Origin: Clostridia bacterium
GTDB taxonomy: Bacteria > Bacillota > Clostridia > DUPQ01
Length of the DNA: 9,867 nucleotides
Direction of reading: 5' to 3'
NCBI GenBank assembly: GCA_030592085.1
Contig: JAUUZV010000080.1
Span: forward strand, 1 to 9,867
The notes under the pieces: generated by a model
What the model was told of the DNA's origin: nothing
The model's database searches: none
What the model saw: only the letters and a program-made list of their open reading frames with translations
Part shown: in pieces, positions 6,854 through 9,867 of the stretch
Layout: each line of letters begins with the position of its first letter
Numbering within the stretch: position 1 is the stretch's first letter
Made by a program: the position numbers and the translations under genes

Positions 6854-7612
6854 TTGAGAAAAAAAACATCTATATTATTTAATAAATTGATTCCTTCAAT
6901 TGTACTATTTGGTATATTGATATCATGGGAAATTATCGTAAAGCTAAATGATATCAAGACATATATTTTACCCTCACCAAGTGATATTATCAAAGAATTT
7001 ATTCAATCTTTTACTCTACTGATGTCACATACGGCAATTACTCTTTTTGAAACATTACTTGGTTTTATAATTGGCATATTATTAGCGATTATATTGTCAC
7101 TACTTATTGACAAATTTTTATTAATGAAAAGAGTGGCATACCCATATTTAGTCCTTTCACAAACAATACCACTAGTTGCACTAGCTCCAATTCTTGCAAT
7201 ATGGTTTGGATTTGGAATTATCCCTAAAATTATACTAGTAGTATTAGTAGTGTTTTTCCCAATTACATTAAGTCTTACAGAAGGATTATCTAGTTATGAT
7301 AGAGAACTTCACGAAATGATGATACAGCTTGGAGCGACAAATAAACAAATGTTTTTCAAGTTAAAAATGCCATCAGCGCTTACACATTTCTTTTCAGGAC
7401 TTAAAATTGCTGCTGCATATTGTGTTATGGGAGCTGTAATATCAGAATGGGTTGGTGCACAAAAAGGTTTAGGCATATATTTAACAAGAGCCATGAGTTC
7501 GTTTCAGACTGCAGCATTATTTGCTGATGTGTTTATAATAATGACTATTAGCATAATACTTTTTAAAGGTATTGAATATTTAGAAAAAAAAGCACTAAAG
7601 TGGAGGATTTAA
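6854..7612 (+). CDS. thiX: Thiamine-precursor ABC transporter permease
   Basis: A 252-residue inner-membrane permease of the SsuC/TauC/ThiX type with about six hydrophobic segments. One is near residues 10-27; a long one with TLLGFIIGILLAIILSLL follows the first external loop; others include IPLVALAPILAIWFGFGI and IILVVLVVFFPITLSLTEG. The cytoplasmic EAA-type loop that docks on the ATPase reads MMIQLGATNKQMFFKLKMPSAL. The conserved AAAYCVMGAVISEWVGAQKGLGIYL follows it. By family it forms the pore for a thiamine pyrimidine such as formylaminopyrimidine or hydroxymethylpyrimidine. The assignment rests on the TPP riboswitch upstream and the ThiY-like partner downstream; from sequence alone it could be a taurine- or sulfonate-type permease. 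The start is TTG. Its stop lies 3 bases before thiY, whose Shine-Dalgarno is inside its last codons. Confidence 0.9.
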   Translation: MRKKTSILFNKLIPSIVLFGILISWEIIVKLNDIKTYILPSPSDIIKEFIQSFTLLMSHTAITLFETLLGFIIGILLAIILSLLIDKFLLMKRVAYPYLVLSQTIPLVALAPILAIWFGFGIIPKIILVVLVVFFPITLSLTEGLSSYDRELHEMMIQLGATNKQMFFKLKMPSALTHFFSGLKIAAAYCVMGAVISEWVGAQKGLGIYLTRAMSSFQTAALFADVFIIMTISIILFKGIEYLEKKALKWRI

Positions 7613-7615
7613 TTA

Positions 7616-8590
7616 ATGAAAAAAACTGTAATAATTATCTTAATATTATTTATTTTTACAAGCACATTAATAGGATGTACTCAAAAAAATAACGAATTAA
7701 TCGATGTGACATTTGTACTTGATTGGACACCAAACACTAATCACACAGGCATATATGTTGCAAAAGAATTAGGGTATTTTGATGAAGTAGGTTTAAATGT
7801 GAAAATAATACAACCATCAGAAGGAACTGCTGAATATCTTGTAGCTTCAGGTAGTGCTGATTTTGGGATAAGTTATCAAGAAAATATTACTATTGCGCGA
7901 AGTGAGGGACTTCCCGTTGTTTCAATTGCCGCAATTATTCAACATAATACATCTGGATTTTTATCAAGAGCGGATGAAAATATTTTAAGTGTTGTTGATT
8001 TTGAAAACAAAAAATATGGTGGATGGGGTGGACCAATTGAACAAGCAACTATTAAATATTTAATGGAGCAAGCCGGTGGAGATTTTTCAAAAGTACAAAT
8101 TATTACTGCAGGTGATATTGACTTTTTCACTGGAACAGCAACTGGTAACATTGATTTCTCATGGGTTTTTGCTGGGTGGTCAAATATTCAAGCTGAGATA
8201 GAAGGAATAGATATAAATTACATTGATTTAGGAAAAGAGTCAGATGTTTTTGATTATTACACACCACTATTAATAACAAGTGAAAGAAATATTGAAAACG
8301 ATATTGTAACTAAAAAGTTCATGGAGGCTGTCACTAAAGGATATGAATACTGTATTGAATATCCAGAACAAGCTGCAGATATATTAATAGAAGCGGTACC
8401 AGAATTGCCTGCTGAATTAGTACTTAAAAGTCAACAATTTTTAGCAGATAAATATCAAGATGATGCCATATACTGGGGGTATCAAAGTATACATGTGTGG
8501 CAACGATATATGGATTGGTTAGTGGAAAATCAGTTTATTGATCAACCTATTAAGATAGAAGAGGCGTTTACCAACGATTATGTAAAATGA
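7616..8590 (+). CDS. thiY: Thiamine-pyrimidine-binding lipoprotein (NMT1/THI5-like)
   Basis: A 324-residue extracytoplasmic binding protein. MKK plus a hydrophobic stretch ends in the lipobox LIGC, so Cys21 should be lipidated and anchor it to the outer membrane face. The mature part begins with the ThiY/NMT1 signature LDWTPNTNHTGIYVAKELGYF. SADFGISYQENITIARSEGLP, IAAIIQHNTSGF and KKYGGWGGPIEQATIKYLM follow, and DFSWVFAGW, then DYYTPLLITSE, complete the ThiY pattern. Characterised members bind N-formyl-4-amino-5-aminomethyl-2-methylpyrimidine or related pyrimidines and deliver them to the permease for thiamine salvage. GGAGG (7602-7606) sits 9 bases before the ATG. The stop overlaps the ATPase start as ATGA. 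TPP-riboswitch control agrees with the assignment; which pyrimidine is bound cannot be read from sequence. Confidence 0.93.
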   Translation: MKKTVIIILILFIFTSTLIGCTQKNNELIDVTFVLDWTPNTNHTGIYVAKELGYFDEVGLNVKIIQPSEGTAEYLVASGSADFGISYQENITIARSEGLPVVSIAAIIQHNTSGFLSRADENILSVVDFENKKYGGWGGPIEQATIKYLMEQAGGDFSKVQIITAGDIDFFTGTATGNIDFSWVFAGWSNIQAEIEGIDINYIDLGKESDVFDYYTPLLITSERNIENDIVTKKFMEAVTKGYEYCIEYPEQAADILIEAVPELPAELVLKSQQFLADKYQDDAIYWGYQSIHVWQRYMDWLVENQFIDQPIKIEEAFTNDYVK

Positions 8591-9303
8591 TTAATGTTAA
8601 TAACTTAAGTAATACATATAAAACCAAAGATACAAGTATCAAAGTACTTGAAAACTTATTTCTTACTTGCGAAAAAAATCAGTTTGTTTCAATTATTGGA
8701 CCATCTGGTTGTGGGAAAAGTACTTTTTTTAAAATACTTTCAGGGATTATAACTGATTACTCAGGTTCTTATTCAGTTAATGGGCAAGTAATTTATATGC
8801 ACCAAAATGATAATCTAATGCCATGGAGAAGCATTTATGACAATATAATTCTCCCATGTGAAATAAGAAAAGAGGAACCTGATAGAAATATGATTAATCA
8901 ACTAATTAAAGAATTTGAATTAGTTGGGTTTATGGATATGTATCCACATCAATTATCAGGTGGAATGAGAAAACGAGCAGCACTATTACGTGCTTATCTT
9001 ACTAATAGAGAAGTTATGCTTCTAGATGAGCCTTTTGGTTCTCTAGATGCCCTAACACGAAAAAGCATGTATAGTTGGTTACTAAGAATTTGGTTTAAAC
9101 ATCAAAAAACAGTGTTGTTCATAACCCATGATATTGAAGAGGCGATTTACTTATCTGATGTAATTTATGTAATGGGGAAGCGACCAGCAACAATTGTAGA
9201 TAAAATATCAATTGATTTTAAGCGACCTAGAAACATGGCTATGCTTCTAGGTCAAGAGTATTTAACTTATAAAAAGCGATTACTAGAATCACTTGCTAAG
9301 TAA
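8587..9303 (+). CDS. thiZ: Thiamine-precursor ABC transporter ATPase
   Basis: A 238-residue cytoplasmic ABC ATPase with all motifs intact. Walker A is GPSGCGKST (residues 38-46), Q-loop Gln73 is in MHQNDNLMPWRS, the signature LSGGM begins at Leu123 and reads on as RKR, Walker B is VMLLDEPFG with Asp147/Glu148, and switch His181 is in ITHD. The MPWRS and DEPFGSLDALTR blocks are typical of the SsuB/TauB/ThiZ subgroup. It powers the importer formed with the two upstream genes. The ATG overlaps the thiY stop by 4 bases and has no Shine-Dalgarno at normal distance (an AGAGG lies more than 20 bases upstream), so it probably depends on coupled translation. Its 3' end overlaps the convergent flavodoxin-like gene by 15 bases, and no terminator is seen between them. 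ABC function is certain; pyrimidine specificity comes from context. Confidence 0.92.
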   Translation: MINVNNLSNTYKTKDTSIKVLENLFLTCEKNQFVSIIGPSGCGKSTFFKILSGIITDYSGSYSVNGQVIYMHQNDNLMPWRSIYDNIILPCEIRKEEPDRNMINQLIKEFELVGFMDMYPHQLSGGMRKRAALLRAYLTNREVMLLDEPFGSLDALTRKSMYSWLLRIWFKHQKTVLFITHDIEEAIYLSDVIYVMGKRPATIVDKISIDFKRPRNMAMLLGQEYLTYKKRLLESLAK

Positions 9304-9747
9304 TTTTGTTATTTCGTTTATAATTTGATCTTTGTTTTTTTCTGCTCCTGAAATACACCATGTATTACTAGCTATTTCATAATTTTTAGATACAGTATCA
9401 GCTACTTTAGTTGATTTACTACCCATACATACAGATAAAATATATAGATTATTAAAACCATTAAGTTCTTTTTTAATATATTGTCTTGTAGCAGGTGTCA
9501 TACCACCAGCCCAAACAGGTGTAATTAATAATACGTTATCATAAGAGCTAGCATTTTTTTTATATGATATTACTGCTTCTTTTTTTCTTGCTTCATAAAA
9601 ACCAGCTTTAAACCATCCAATAAGACCGCTATAATCTTTCTCGTCAATGATTTCATCAATGTCACAAACTGAAAGTGTTTTAGCTATTTCTTCACTTAAT
9701 TTTTTACAACTTCCAGTCCTACTATAATATGTTATTAAATTTGTCAT
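9289..9747 (-). CDS. Flavodoxin-like FMN protein
   Basis: A 152-residue flavodoxin-fold protein of normal short-chain length. The N-terminal strand LITYYSRTGSCKKL (residues 4-17) carries the S-x-T-G-x-x-K phosphate-binding loop for FMN. VLLITPVWAGGMTPATRQYIKKEL (72-95) matches the family's PVWxG-x-x-x-PA loop that packs against the isoalloxazine ring, and the rest alternates strand and helix as expected. It is probably a cytoplasmic electron-transfer or NAD(P)H-linked reductase-type protein; the partner is unknown. It has two cysteines near the N-terminus (14, 28) and two later ones. AAAGGAGA at 9752-9759 on the minus strand lies 4 bases before the ATG, a strong site. A minus-strand TATACT at 9847-9852 may be its -10, with the -35 outside the window, giving a leader of about 90 bases that contains the compound hairpin. 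It is convergent with thiZ. Confidence 0.85.
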   Translation of the reverse strand: MTNLITYYSRTGSCKKLSEEIAKTLSVCDIDEIIDEKDYSGLIGWFKAGFYEARKKEAVISYKKNASSYDNVLLITPVWAGGMTPATRQYIKKELNGFNNLYILSVCMGSKSTKVADTVSKNYEIASNTWCISGAEKNKDQIINEITKLLSK

Positions 9748-9770
9748 TTTCTCTCCTTTAACATCGTTAA

Positions 9771-9833
9771 CAAGAAGTCGCCCACCTCAATGCTTCCTTT
9801 CTCACTTTAGTGAGGGCATAGGTGGAGATTCCT
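9771..9833. repeat. Compound hairpin resembling an IS200/IS605-type element end
   Basis: CCACCT (9782-9787) pairs with AGGTGG (9820-9825), ATGC (9790-9793) with GCAT (9816-9819), and CTCAC (9801-9805) with GTGAG (9810-9814) around a TTTA loop. It is led by CAAGAAGTC (9771-9779). AAGAAGTC followed by a CCCACCT-type hairpin is, from memory, typical of the region after tnpB where omega-RNA and right end of IS605-family elements coincide. No tnpA or tnpB reading frame is present on either side, so it would be a remnant or a tiny derivative. Alternatives are a 5'-leader structure of the flavodoxin gene or the terminator of a gene beyond the window; no T run supports the last. Confidence 0.35.
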
Positions 9834-9867
9834 TATCTTAATTTAAAGTATAGTTCATTGATAATAC

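Noticed and set aside
6760..6993. Minus-strand reading frame of 77 codons across the riboswitch terminator and thiX start
   Set aside because: It runs antisense through a well-supported terminator, leader and gene start, with no family resemblance.
7309..8151. Two minus-strand frames inside thiX and thiY (7309-7494, 7939-8151)
   Set aside because: Both are antisense to strongly conserved transporter motifs and lack start signals.
9782..9825. Hairpin as a plain intrinsic terminator
   Set aside because: Neither strand has a T run directly after the stem, and the structure is compound with bulges, unlike the two clear terminators in this window.
1..9867. Mollicute-type code with TGA read as Trp
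   Set aside because: TGA ends three genes at sensible points and Trp is TGG in conserved motifs such as WGDLHAH and LDWTPN.
1..9867. CRISPR array, tRNA or rRNA gene
   Set aside because: No regularly spaced direct repeats, cloverleaf or conserved rRNA segment was seen on either strand.

Overview
The window is an AT-rich, densely packed bacterial segment with Shine-Dalgarno-led genes, short overlaps and hairpin terminators. TGA is used as a stop (at 2189, 8588 and, on the minus strand, 9289) and Trp is TGG, so the genetic code is standard. Composition, a TPP riboswitch that works through termination, and a lipoprotein-type ThiY point to a low-GC Gram-positive lineage: Firmicutes, or an Acholeplasma/Izemoplasma/Haloplasma-like relative. 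That placement is inference; there is no rRNA or marker gene here.

Region 1 (1-4311, plus strand) is the 3' end of a surface-glycan type operon. It holds the C-terminal part of an asparagine-synthase-like ATP-pyrophosphatase (cut by the window edge), a GT-B glycosyltransferase, and a 703-residue DUF3604/PHP-type metalloprotein. The genes overlap by 11 and 4 bases and end in a strong hairpin whose loop is the last stop codon. What this trio makes is not known to me. It is the least explained part of the window.

Region 2 (4337-6588) has a minus-strand UMF1/Atg22-type MFS transporter and a divergent plus-strand protein of the zinc-dependent phospholipase C family. They share a short AT-rich intergenic region with a perfect 16-bp palindrome.

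Region 3 (6609-9303) is a complete thiamine-precursor import operon: a sigma-A type promoter, a TPP riboswitch, an intrinsic terminator, then permease (thiX), substrate-binding lipoprotein (thiY) and ATPase (thiZ). A segment of the aptamer core is perfectly complementary to the 3' half of the terminator, which suggests how TPP switches the operon off.

Region 4 (9289-9867) is a minus-strand flavodoxin-like gene that overlaps thiZ tail-to-tail by 15 bases. Ahead of it is a compound hairpin that looks like the end of an IS200/IS605-type element without its transposase. No tRNA, rRNA, CRISPR array or complete mobile element is visible. No stretch longer than 300 bases lacks a gene; the longest is 6573-6853, which holds the thi promoter and riboswitch.
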